The position numbers were made by a program, and so were the translations under genes. This document shows, piece after piece, positions 18,910 through 26,100 of a stretch of DNA of 64,000 nucleotides; the first letter of the stretch is position 1, and every line of letters starts with the position of its first letter. The notes beneath the pieces are model-generated. The model ran no database searches. It had not been told where the DNA came from and saw only the letters and a list, made by a program, of their open reading frames with translations. Source of the stretch: Myxococcus landrumus (lineage in GTDB: Bacteria; Myxococcota; Myxococcia; Myxococcales; Myxococcaceae); the NCBI RefSeq assembly GCF_017301635.1, contig NZ_CP071091.1, positions 2,616,001 through 2,680,000 of the forward strand, given 5' to 3'.

Positions 18910-19762
18910 CCCGTCCAAGTGGCAGCAATTCCTCGAAGGGTTCGAGCTGTTCCGGGACCCGCTCCTGTGCGCCCTGCTGGCCGGCGGCGTGCTGGGCTTC
19001 CTCAGCGTCTACGTGGTGCTGCGCCGCATGGTGTTCGTCAGCGCCGCGGTGGCGCAGTCCGCGGGACTGGGCGTGGCGCTCGCCTTCTACATGGGCATCC
19101 ACCTGGGCTTCGCGGTGGAGCCCGTCATCGGAGCCACCGCGCTGGCCCTGCTGGCCACGCTGCTGTTGATGATGGACCCCTCGCGACTCCGGCTGACGCG
19201 CGAGAGCCTCCTGGGGCTCGCCTACGCGCTGTCAGGTGGCGCGGCGGTGTTGGTGGGCGACCGCATCGCCCAGGAGTCCCATGACATCCAGGGCATCCTC
19301 TTCGGCACGGCCGTGCTCGTGACGCCCGAGCAGCTTCGCACCGTCGCCATCGCCAGCATCCTGGTCATGGCCATCCACCTGTGGTGGTACCGCGGCATCA
19401 CCTTCGCGAGCTTCGACCGCATTGGCGCGCTGGTGCAGGGGTTGCCCGTGCGGCTGCTCGATGGCGTGCTGATGGTGTCCATCGGCGTCATGGTGGGCGT
19501 GTGCGCTCGCGCGTTGGGTGCGCTTCCCGTGTTCGCCTTCTCCACGCTGTCCGCCATCGCCGCGTTGATGTTGGACCTGCGGCTGCCCTGGACCTTCTTC
19601 GTGGCCACGCTCGCGGGGGTCATCTCCGGCGTGGGGGGCTACATGTTCGCCTACTTCTTCGACTTCCCCGTGGGCGGCTCGCAGACGGTGGTCGCGGCGA
19701 TGTTGGTGGCCCTGGCCATGGGTGTACGAGCAATCCTTCAGTGGATGCAGCGCGCCCGCTGA
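18890..19762 (+). CDS. znuB: Metal ABC transporter permease
   Basis: 290 residues, about eight membrane segments, of the ABC-3 (ZnuB/MntB/TroC) family: LLAGGVLGFLSVYVVLRRMVFVSAAVAQSAGLG is the typical early motif, GILFGTAVLVTP and SIGVMVGVCARALGALPVFAFSTLSAIAALML the conserved middle and late segments. Starts at a GTG inside the end of znuC. It forms the inner-membrane channel for zinc (or manganese). The last gene of the operon; a hairpin follows. Confidence 0.9.
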   Translation: MEPALADPSKWQQFLEGFELFRDPLLCALLAGGVLGFLSVYVVLRRMVFVSAAVAQSAGLGVALAFYMGIHLGFAVEPVIGATALALLATLLLMMDPSRLRLTRESLLGLAYALSGGAAVLVGDRIAQESHDIQGILFGTAVLVTPEQLRTVAIASILVMAIHLWWYRGITFASFDRIGALVQGLPVRLLDGVLMVSIGVMVGVCARALGALPVFAFSTLSAIAALMLDLRLPWTFFVATLAGVISGVGGYMFAYFFDFPVGGSQTVVAAMLVALAMGVRAILQWMQRAR

Positions 19763-19777
19763 TTCAACAATTGCTTG

Positions 19778-19806
19778 CGACGTGGCGGGTGTCCGAGGCC
19801 ACGTCG
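19778..19806 (+). terminator. Hairpin after the zinc operon
   Basis: A perfect 9-bp stem CGACGTGGC/GCCACGTCG with an 11-base loop, 16 bp after the znuB stop. No T-run follows, so termination efficiency is uncertain. Confidence 0.45.
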
Positions 19807-19882
19807 ATATGATGCCGACAGCGTCCCGTTTCCCCGTCATGCACCTTCCCTGCCTGACGGGGGATTGAACCGGAGACATGTC

Positions 19883-21364
19883 ATGAGCGTCCGTGGATGG
19901 CTGCTGTGTTGTGCATTGGTCCTTGGCTGCGCGCACACGCCTCTCAAACCAGAAGATGTGACGCCTCAGTTCGAACACGTCTTCCAGAAGCCCCTGGAAG
20001 AGGCCCTCGCCGCCACACGGGCGCTGCTCATCGAGCGCGGTCTGCGGTTCGAAGCGACGGTGGACCCGAACCAGTTGCTCACCACCTGGAACAATCCCAG
20101 CAACGTGGGGACGGGGAACAATCGCTTCTCACGCTACCTGGTCACGGGCATCGCCGTGTCTCCTCGGCAATCCGTGGTCCGCATCTTCCAGATGTCGTTC
20201 AACGTGATGGGCAACGACGTCAATGACCGCAACGTCTGGTGGAAGGTCAACCGCGAAGCCTATGAGGCCTCCGTCAATCCCTTCGAGGACCCGCAGCGCC
20301 TCGCCGCGCTCCGCACCGGTCAGAATCGCATCGAACTGCGCACGCCGATGCGAGGCACCCGGGACATGGACCTGGAGCGCGAGCTCACCCTGCGGCTGGA
20401 ATCAGGCCCCTCGCTGGAGGTGGTGAGCGGCAATGTGAAGCAGGAGCCGCACCCCATGCCCGTGCGGGACGCGGACTTCTACCTCACGCGGTGGAAGGAG
20501 GACGGCACCGAGACAGGCAAGTGTGGCCCCGCGATTCGGGGGCTCGCCGCATTGATGAGTCCCGGGCTCACGGTGCTGATGGGTGAGCAACTGGGCTCTC
20601 GCGAAGCTCCCGCTGTCGTGGGCGAGCTCGTGTGCCAGGTCGCCGAGGCCGGCCTGCCCGTCGCGCTGGGACTCTCCATCCCTCGCACGGAGCAAGAGCG
20701 AGTCACTCGCTACCTCGCGAGCGCGGGTGCTCCCGCGGACCAGGACGCGCTGCTCGAAGGGCGCTTCTGGCAGCGGCCGTATCAGGATGGCCGCAGCAGC
20801 CGCGCCATCATGGACCTCATCGACCGCGTTCGCGCCATGCGCATGGCCGGGCTCTCCGTCTCGCTGGTTGCGTACGACACCGACGTGGCAGGGGGCAGTG
20901 AGCGCGACGCACTGCAAGCCGCCTTCTGGAACGAGCGTCGAACGGCGCAGCCAGACGAGGTCCACGTCGTCCTCGCGGGCAACACGCACACCCGCACGGT
21001 CGCCGGGACGGACTGGGACAAGTCCTTCACTCCAATGGCCCACCTCATGAAGGCGCCGCGGCTCCTCGTGCTGGAGATGAGCTACGCGCAGGGCACGCGC
21101 TGGGGATGTGACCTGAACCGCGCGGGGAAGATTCAGTGCGGTTACGTGGGTGCGACGCCCGTGGGTCGACTGGCCGCGATGCCAGGGCTCTCGCCGTACA
21201 TCAACCTCTTCGAAGAGACGACACCCGAGGGGGCACACGGGGTCCTCTACGTGGGAGAGCTGTCGCCGTCCCTCCCCGCCGTCTCCCGGTTCAAGGAACC
21301 ACCACCGCCGTCCAACATCCCCCAACCGGGGCCCCCGGGCGGCAAGAAGCCCTCCATGTTCTAG
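19883..21364 (+). CDS. Lipoprotein with C-terminal ChaN/EreA-like domain
   Basis: 493 residues from the ATG at 19883 (CGGAG upstream); the frame extends to 19775 without signal-like sequence. Signal peptide with lipobox LVLGCAHT, so a lipoprotein. Residues ~15-180 form an unassigned domain. From ~225 on the sequence follows the ChaN/Tiki/erythromycin-esterase-like fold: LTVLMGEQLGSREAPAVV (position of the GEQH motif), GLPVALGLSIPRTEQERV, a central DGRSSRAIMDLIDRVRAM and VHVVLAGNTHTRTV (position of GxxH). The usual GE-x-H is GEQLGS here, so the first His is missing while the late His is kept. ChaN binds haem; catalytic relatives hydrolyse esters or peptides. Function here is unknown. C-terminus Pro-rich. 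Confidence 0.65.
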   Translation: MSVRGWLLCCALVLGCAHTPLKPEDVTPQFEHVFQKPLEEALAATRALLIERGLRFEATVDPNQLLTTWNNPSNVGTGNNRFSRYLVTGIAVSPRQSVVRIFQMSFNVMGNDVNDRNVWWKVNREAYEASVNPFEDPQRLAALRTGQNRIELRTPMRGTRDMDLERELTLRLESGPSLEVVSGNVKQEPHPMPVRDADFYLTRWKEDGTETGKCGPAIRGLAALMSPGLTVLMGEQLGSREAPAVVGELVCQVAEAGLPVALGLSIPRTEQERVTRYLASAGAPADQDALLEGRFWQRPYQDGRSSRAIMDLIDRVRAMRMAGLSVSLVAYDTDVAGGSERDALQAAFWNERRTAQPDEVHVVLAGNTHTRTVAGTDWDKSFTPMAHLMKAPRLLVLEMSYAQGTRWGCDLNRAGKIQCGYVGATPVGRLAAMPGLSPYINLFEETTPEGAHGVLYVGELSPSLPAVSRFKEPPPPSNIPQPGPPGGKKPSMF

Positions 21365-21367
21365 GCG

Positions 21368-21916
21368 TCAGCGCACCGCCGCGGAGATCTTCTTGAACTC
21401 GGGCGTGCCCGCGCGCCCGAGCAGGTCGAACAGCGCCGACTCCACCGTGGACACCGCCGCGCCCGCGTCGCGGCACAAGTCCAACCCCACCCTCCGGTCC
21501 TCGCTCGAACGCGACATCACCGCGTCCGCCAGCAGCACCGGGGCGTAGCCGCGCTCCGACAAGTCCCTCACCGTCTGGAACACACAGATGTGCGTCTCCA
21601 TGCCGGCCACCAACACCTGCTTGCGAGTCCCCAGCGCAGCCAGCACCTCCGGCACCGCGGCGCTGAACTCCAGCTTCTCCACGGCCTTGAAGGCCCCCAG
21701 CTTCAAGCGCAGGAGCGAGTGCGTGGGCCCCAATCCCTGGGGATACTGCTCGGTGACGATGACGGGGAGCCCCAGCACCCGGGCACCTTCGATGGCCGCG
21801 CTGGTGCGCGCGAGCATCCGGTCCAGGACGTCGTGGTCCATGGCTCCGCACAGACGCTCCTGGATGTCGACGACGAGCAACACGGCCTGGTCCTGCATGA
21901 GTCGGAAGGAGGGCAT
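21368..21916 (-). CDS. Isochorismatase-family cysteine hydrolase
   Basis: 182 residues from the ATG at 21916 (GAGGAGGG upstream); a longer frame to 21964 would run through an inverted repeat. The Asp-Lys-Cys triad is present: Asp in LLVVDIQERL, Lys in AVEKLEFS, Cys in METHICVFQT, plus the cis-peptide region VLVAGMETH. Length fits YcaC/ nicotinamidase-like hydrolases; substrates in this family vary (isochorismate, nicotinamide, N-carbamoyl compounds, hydroxamates), and no neighbour fixes one. Cytoplasmic. Convergent with the ChaN-like lipoprotein gene, ends 3 bp apart. Confidence 0.88.
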   Translation of the reverse strand: MPSFRLMQDQAVLLVVDIQERLCGAMDHDVLDRMLARTSAAIEGARVLGLPVIVTEQYPQGLGPTHSLLRLKLGAFKAVEKLEFSAAVPEVLAALGTRKQVLVAGMETHICVFQTVRDLSERGYAPVLLADAVMSRSSEDRRVGLDLCRDAGAAVSTVESALFDLLGRAGTPEFKKISAAVR

Positions 21917-21945
21917 GCCCCCTCCTCGCGCGAACGACTCCGGCC

Positions 21946-21984
21946 CGTCAAGCGAAGGGAGCATCGGGCGCCCTTCGCTTGACG
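21946..21984 (-). repeat. Perfect 14-bp inverted repeat between merC-like and isochorismatase genes
   Basis: CGTCAAGCGAAGGG (21946-21959) and its exact reverse complement (21971-21984) flank an 11-base spacer. It sits 7 bp after the MerC-type stop and 30 bp before the isochorismatase start on the minus strand. No T-run follows. It could be a factor-assisted terminator, an RNA processing site, or an operator for the isochorismatase gene. Confidence 0.6.
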
Positions 21985-21990
21985 CCCGGC

Positions 21991-22419
21991 TCAGTCACCT
22001 TCGGACGGACAACACTCGCAGCAGTCGCGGCACAGGGCCCGGTTGCGCCCATGCGCCACGGCCATCACCGCGCCTCCCACCAGGGTGAGGCCCATCTCCC
22101 AGCCCTCACTCATGCCCTCCGGCACCAGGAAGGCTCCCGCCGCCAGCAGCGACAATCCCGCGATGCCCAGCATCGGCACCACGGCCCGCCGATGCAGCCG
22201 CCACCCCGGGATGAACGCCGCGAGCGCCCCCGCCAACGCCAGCACCAGCAATCCCTGGTGAGTCCCCTCCCCGCTGAACCACCGCGCCGCCGCCGCGGGC
22301 AACAGGCCGAACACGGCCGGAAGCGCCACGCAGTGGACGACACACAGCGCCGACAACACCTGCCCCACCCCATCCCAGCGCGAGGACACGGACCCACTTC
22401 TCTGGAACAAACTCAGCAC
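21991..22419 (-). CDS. MerC-domain membrane protein
   Basis: 142 residues with four membrane segments. The N-terminal helix carries the MerC motif: LSALCVVHCVALPAVFGLLP (Cys-x2-His-Cys). The C-terminus has an added Cys cluster, CRDCCECCPSEGD. MerC proteins of mercury operons take up Hg(II), but chromosomal MerC-domain proteins without merA are common and appear in zinc or general metal regulons. No merR/merA is nearby. Starts at a GTG that overlaps the stop of the TPR gene by 7 bp, so the two are co-expressed. A soft metal or zinc role is likely; mercury resistance itself is not supported. Confidence 0.8.
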   Translation of the reverse strand: MLSLFQRSGSVSSRWDGVGQVLSALCVVHCVALPAVFGLLPAAAARWFSGEGTHQGLLVLALAGALAAFIPGWRLHRRAVVPMLGIAGLSLLAAGAFLVPEGMSEGWEMGLTLVGGAVMAVAHGRNRALCRDCCECCPSEGD

Positions 22420-24137
22420 GACACCTTCTCACGTGGACGAAAATCCGACGGCACCGGGAGCGGTGCATCGGCGTTGTGAACCAGCCTCAGGAGACGGCCC
22501 TGGCCCGCGACGTACGTTCTCGCGCGCCGCAGCTCTGGCAGGTGCGAATCCGCGTCACGCCAGCGCTCGAGGAAGGTGGCGAAGTCCTGCACCGCCGACC
22601 CGCGCTCGCCCGTGGCCACCCTCGCCTCAGCCAACAACAAGTGGAAGTGGCCGCAGCCCGGCCGCTCCTCCACCAGGGCCCGCGCCAGCTCCAGCGCCTT
22701 CGCCTCGCGCTCGTCGCGCAACCGGACTCGCGCCAGCGTCTCCCTCGCGGGCCGGGAGAACATGGCCGGTCCCGCCGAACGCAACCTGCGCTCCATCCGC
22801 CACGCTCGAATCAACGTGGCCTCCGCGCGGCCCCCTTCTCCTCGACGGGCCTCCAGCGCACCTCGCAGCTCCTGCTCCGCGACCTCCACCACTCGGGCCA
22901 CATCGCGAGGGCACAGCCTCCGGCCATCCGCGCGGCGCCGCTCCGACAACGTGGACTGGAGCACCGCCAGCGCATCACACGCGCGCTCCACTTCGGACAG
23001 CCGTCCCAGGTCCAGCGCGTTGATGCCCTTCGTGTAGGAGCGCACGCCGTCGCGCAGCCCTCGCTCGGCGGGAGAGAGGTCTCCCTCGAGCTCCAGCGGC
23101 ACGTCCGCCGCCGCGCGGAAGAAGCCGAACCGCAGGTGCGCCGACACCAGCGTGGTCGCCGCGAACAAGAGCGCCTGGGGCTCGCCTCCCGCGGCCTCCA
23201 CGCGCTGCCGCAGCCGCCGCGCCCACGTCTGCGCGTCGCTGTACTGGCCCGCCTCCGCGCAGCCCTGGCTCAGCAGCCGCATCGCCATCTCGGCGCAGGG
23301 CGCGAACTCGACGGGCAACGACTCCGCCGCCAGGTACGCGTCATCGGACTCCACCGCGGACTCCAGCACCCGGTACGCCGAGTCCATCTCCCCCAACCGC
23401 CCCAGCAGCCGCCCCGCGGCCAGCATCGCCGTGCTCGTGCCTGGCACCAGCCGGGTCAGCCGCTGCGCGCTCTCGCGAGCAACCTCCGGCCGAGGGCTGG
23501 GGAGCATGGCGCACACCCACGCGTAGTGGACACCCGCATGGTCCGGATGCGTGCGCAGCAGCTCGCGCAACATCACCTGCGCGTAGGGCTGCCCCTGGCC
23601 GGGCCGGCCATCCGGCTCGTACCCATCCGCGAGGAAGCCCGCGAGGAGGAGCTTCGCCTCCGCGTCCTCGGGATAGCGGTCGATGAGGCTCTCCATCTCC
23701 CGGACGAAGGCGTGGCGGCCATTGGCCGGCCCCTTCTCCGAGAGCAGGCTGGCCGCGATGATGTAGCGCTGCTCCACGTCGGGAAGGCCCTCGCTCAGCG
23801 CGAGCGCACGCGCCATGGCCTCGGCGCGAGCCGCCACGAAGCGAGCCCCCGGGCCCCGGGCCAGCGCCAGCCCCCACCACGCCATGGCCAGCTCGGGGTC
23901 CAGCCGCGCCGCCTCGGCGAAGGCTCGCCGGGCCTCCGGTCCCCAGCCCAGGTGCAGCAGACTCAAGCCCTGGTCGAAGTAGGCCTGCGCGAGCGGCACA
24001 CGCGTGCTCACCTTCAGGCGCGATGTGGCCCACCCTTCGCGCAGCGGTGGACGCGGAAGTGCTTCATCCGCGACGTCCTCCCAGGCGACCTGGCTGTAGA
24101 CGGATGGCTCATCGTTGCGCAGCAGTCGCGACAGCAT
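22413..24137 (-). CDS. TPR-repeat protein coupled to MerC
   Basis: 574 residues from the ATG at 24137 (GGGAGG upstream); the upstream frame continues to 24461 but is not protein-like. The N-terminal part has the pattern AYFDQGLSLLHLGWGPEARRAFAEAARLDPELAMAWWGLALARGP, found in a TPR family often encoded near redoxin and metal genes; many more TPR-like helices follow to residue ~560. No signal peptide or lipobox is visible at this start, so it may be cytoplasmic. Overlaps merC by 7 bp, which argues for a joint role in the metal cluster. Function unknown. Confidence 0.7.
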   Translation of the reverse strand: MLSRLLRNDEPSVYSQVAWEDVADEALPRPPLREGWATSRLKVSTRVPLAQAYFDQGLSLLHLGWGPEARRAFAEAARLDPELAMAWWGLALARGPGARFVAARAEAMARALALSEGLPDVEQRYIIAASLLSEKGPANGRHAFVREMESLIDRYPEDAEAKLLLAGFLADGYEPDGRPGQGQPYAQVMLRELLRTHPDHAGVHYAWVCAMLPSPRPEVARESAQRLTRLVPGTSTAMLAAGRLLGRLGEMDSAYRVLESAVESDDAYLAAESLPVEFAPCAEMAMRLLSQGCAEAGQYSDAQTWARRLRQRVEAAGGEPQALLFAATTLVSAHLRFGFFRAAADVPLELEGDLSPAERGLRDGVRSYTKGINALDLGRLSEVERACDALAVLQSTLSERRRADGRRLCPRDVARVVEVAEQELRGALEARRGEGGRAEATLIRAWRMERRLRSAGPAMFSRPARETLARVRLRDEREAKALELARALVEERPGCGHFHLLLAEARVATGERGSAVQDFATFLERWRDADSHLPELRRARTYVAGQGRLLRLVHNADAPLPVPSDFRPREKVSC

Positions 24138-24476
24138 GATGTCCTCCCTGAGCCTCGGGTTCCGAGGCGCCACAGGCGTTCCATTCCAAAAGCAGCGAGC
24201 CCCACCGCCCCCACGCGGTGGACAACGGCTTCGCGAAATCACGAGGCGCCGCGCGCGGAGACACCGCGCCGACACGCCTCCCATCGAATCCCCTCTTCCG
24301 GGCCCCCCGGCCCTCATGCCCAGTCCAGTCCCGCGCGAGCCCCACCCGACTCCCGTGGACCTCGCGCCGCGCCACCGTCGACGGCGGCGCACTCGTGGGG
24401 CCCCAAGCCCCCGTGTCGAAGCCGCGAGGAGACACGCCGCCCTCGAGCGGGAGGACGGCATGCCCCGGGCGCTCCG
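24138..24476. other. 339-bp gap upstream of the TPR gene
   Basis: No credible gene on either strand. It holds the TPR-gene ribosome binding site and one hairpin (CCACCGC/GCGGTGG, 24202-24221), whose minus-strand downstream side carries a short TTTT, so it could end the lipoprotein transcript. No other signal was recognised. Confidence 0.4.
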
Positions 24477-24971
24477 TCAGTGCTCGTGGCCCTCGTGCGA
24501 CGCCTCCTCGATGACGAGGTTCACGGACGCCGCGGTCGTCGGACCGAAGGTGAAGCGGTACGTGCCCACCTTGAGCGGGACGACGTGCCGGCCCTTGATT
24601 TCCGTGCACGAGGTGGAGCTCTTGGCGCTCTCCTCGATGGCCACCGCCGCGCCGCTGGAGTCGGAGATGGACACCGGCACATCCGCGCTGGTGTAGAGCA
24701 CGTAGTCGGTGGCCTCCGACGCGGCGAACGAGACGCTGCCCACCTTGCCCCCCACCCCATCCACCAAGGTGATGTCGTAGCGCCGGTGGTTGTTCAACAC
24801 CGAGGGCGGCGTGCCCGAAGTCGTCGCGGAGATGGCCGTCGACGGGCCCTCGCGCAGGTGCTCGCACCCCTCGATGTCGACGTTCTCCTCGGGGGGCGAC
24901 GCGTCGTCGCCGCAGGCGGCGGTCAGGAGCGCGGTGGACATCAGGAACGCCGTCAGAAGCTTCTTGTGCAT
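24477..24971 (-). CDS. Small lipoprotein with His-rich C-terminus
   Basis: 164 residues with a signal peptide and lipobox (STALLTAACGDD, Cys at 20). The mature part looks like one beta-sandwich domain (VGSVSFAASEATDYVLYTSADVPVSI, VVPLKVGTYRFTFGP) and ends in EEASHEGHEH, a likely metal-binding tail. A CEHL motif lies near residue 36. I do not recognise a family. Together with MerC and the Cys/His protein next door it suggests an envelope metal-handling group. It has its own ~300-bp upstream region and is probably transcribed separately from, or upstream of, the TPR-merC pair. Confidence 0.7.
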   Translation of the reverse strand: MHKKLLTAFLMSTALLTAACGDDASPPEENVDIEGCEHLREGPSTAISATTSGTPPSVLNNHRRYDITLVDGVGGKVGSVSFAASEATDYVLYTSADVPVSISDSSGAAVAIEESAKSSTSCTEIKGRHVVPLKVGTYRFTFGPTTAASVNLVIEEASHEGHEH

Positions 24972-25278
24972 GTGTATTGCTCCACGTGGATGGGACTACG
25001 GCTCCCCAGCCACCAACGCCGCCACGGACCCCACCGATGAAGGCGGAGCCTGGACAGACACCGGGGGTGGGGTGGGAATCGCGCGGAACGCGCGCGACAC
25101 GGGGGGCGTGAGCGTGCACGCAGGGGAAACGAGCCATCCGGCGGCGCGTCGCGCGACAGTGTGGACCCCGCCCTAATTACCGGGCTTTGGAGTCCCACCT
25201 CCGCGACGAGTCACTCTCTTCTCAAGACACGAGAGTGCCTTGAGGAAGGGATAAGGGATGCGGACCCTGAGTGAGTGC
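24972..25278. other. 307-bp gap between two metal-cluster genes
   Basis: No gene seen. A short AT-containing element (CCCTAATTACCGGGC, about 25172-25186) stands out in very GC-rich DNA and might be a regulator site for the lipoprotein gene. Near 25212-25244 two overlapping stems can form: CACTCTC/GAGAGTG and CTCAAG/CTTGAG, which exclude one another. Confidence 0.35.
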
Positions 25279-25713
25279 TCACGCCAGAGGCGGAGAGGCC
25301 TTGGGGGCCAGGTGCAGCCGGGCAACGGGCTCCGCGTGGAAGCGGAACACAGACATCGCCGGCGCGGAGCGGGTGGGCACCCGGATGAGGGCAGTGGCAC
25401 CCTCCACCGAGGGCGGAGCCTCCCGGCGGATCAACGAATGAAGGCAGTGCGCCTCGGTGCCATGGCCAGCGGGGGCCTCGGCACGGGTCGTGACGCGGAC
25501 GTCGTCGAAGGACGCCTCCACGAGCGGAGCCGCGTGCGAGCCCTCCTCCCCCGCATGGACCACCTCTCCGTGCTCCAGACACGTCACGTGCTGGACCATG
25601 GCGAAGTGCAGCACGCTGCCCATGTACGCCACCGCACACACGGCCACCAGCGGCAGCGCCAACAGGCGCGACCGGGCGAGACGCGAAGTCTGCGAGGAGT
25701 AGGAGCGGCTCAC
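25279..25713 (-). CDS. Small envelope protein with Cys/His motifs (paralogue of the zinc-operon leader)
   Basis: 144 residues from a GTG; one membrane segment (LLALPLVAVCAVAYMGSVL) then a His-rich outer part: MVQHVTCLEHGEVVHAGEEGSHAA, GHGTEAHCLHSL. The C-terminus is LHLAPKASPPLA. The order C-x-E-H, later His/Cys, terminal APKxSPP matches the protein at 14420-14845, which heads the zinc operon. Function unknown; binding of a transition metal in the periplasm is a reasonable guess. The Shine-Dalgarno is weak, so the start is uncertain. Confidence 0.65.
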   Translation of the reverse strand: MSRSYSSQTSRLARSRLLALPLVAVCAVAYMGSVLHFAMVQHVTCLEHGEVVHAGEEGSHAAPLVEASFDDVRVTTRAEAPAGHGTEAHCLHSLIRREAPPSVEGATALIRVPTRSAPAMSVFRFHAEPVARLHLAPKASPPLA

Positions 25714-26100
25714 GGTGAGGGAGATTCGAACGCTAAACGCAATGCAGTTGTAGGCCAGGCGAAGCGCGCGTGCAAGTCACACGGAATCACACACATCGCA
25801 TCCGGAGCGACGAGCTCGACTGCCCCGCGCGTCACGCCCGCTCGCGAAGCCCTCAACGAACCAGCACCCCGCCAGCAAGGTGAGTCGCCGCGGAGATTGC
25901 GAGCCGCGCGCGAAACGCCAACGCCGCGTTGGCATCCACTCGGCGCCGGGCGGGGCGCATTCCGCGCCGGTTCGATACAGGCATGTCGGCGCGACGGAGG
26001 GCGCGGACAGGGGCTGTCGCCAATGGACCGGCGGGCCCCTCCAAGCTTAGGTTCGCCGACCCCGGGCCAGGCCCGGTCATTGCGAAGGACAAAGGTACTC
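25714..26100. other. 387-bp divergent region
   Basis: Separates the Cys/His protein gene (minus) from the ATP-grasp gene (plus) and should hold both promoters. I recognise no -35/-10 pair or operator with confidence. A GAAGGACAAAGG stretch (26083-26094) serves as ribosome binding site for the ATP-grasp gene. Confidence 0.35.

Noticed and set aside
21991..22419. Mercury-resistance operon
   Set aside because: Only a MerC-type protein is present; no merA, merT, merP or mercury-type MerR in the window (the MerR at 55985-56509 lacks the Cys site).
25258..26100. Upstream extension of the ATP-grasp gene to 25258
   Set aside because: The extra ~280 residues are Arg/Gly/Pro-rich, overlap the minus-strand Cys/His protein gene and lack protein-like patterns; the GTG at 26101 has a ribosome binding site.
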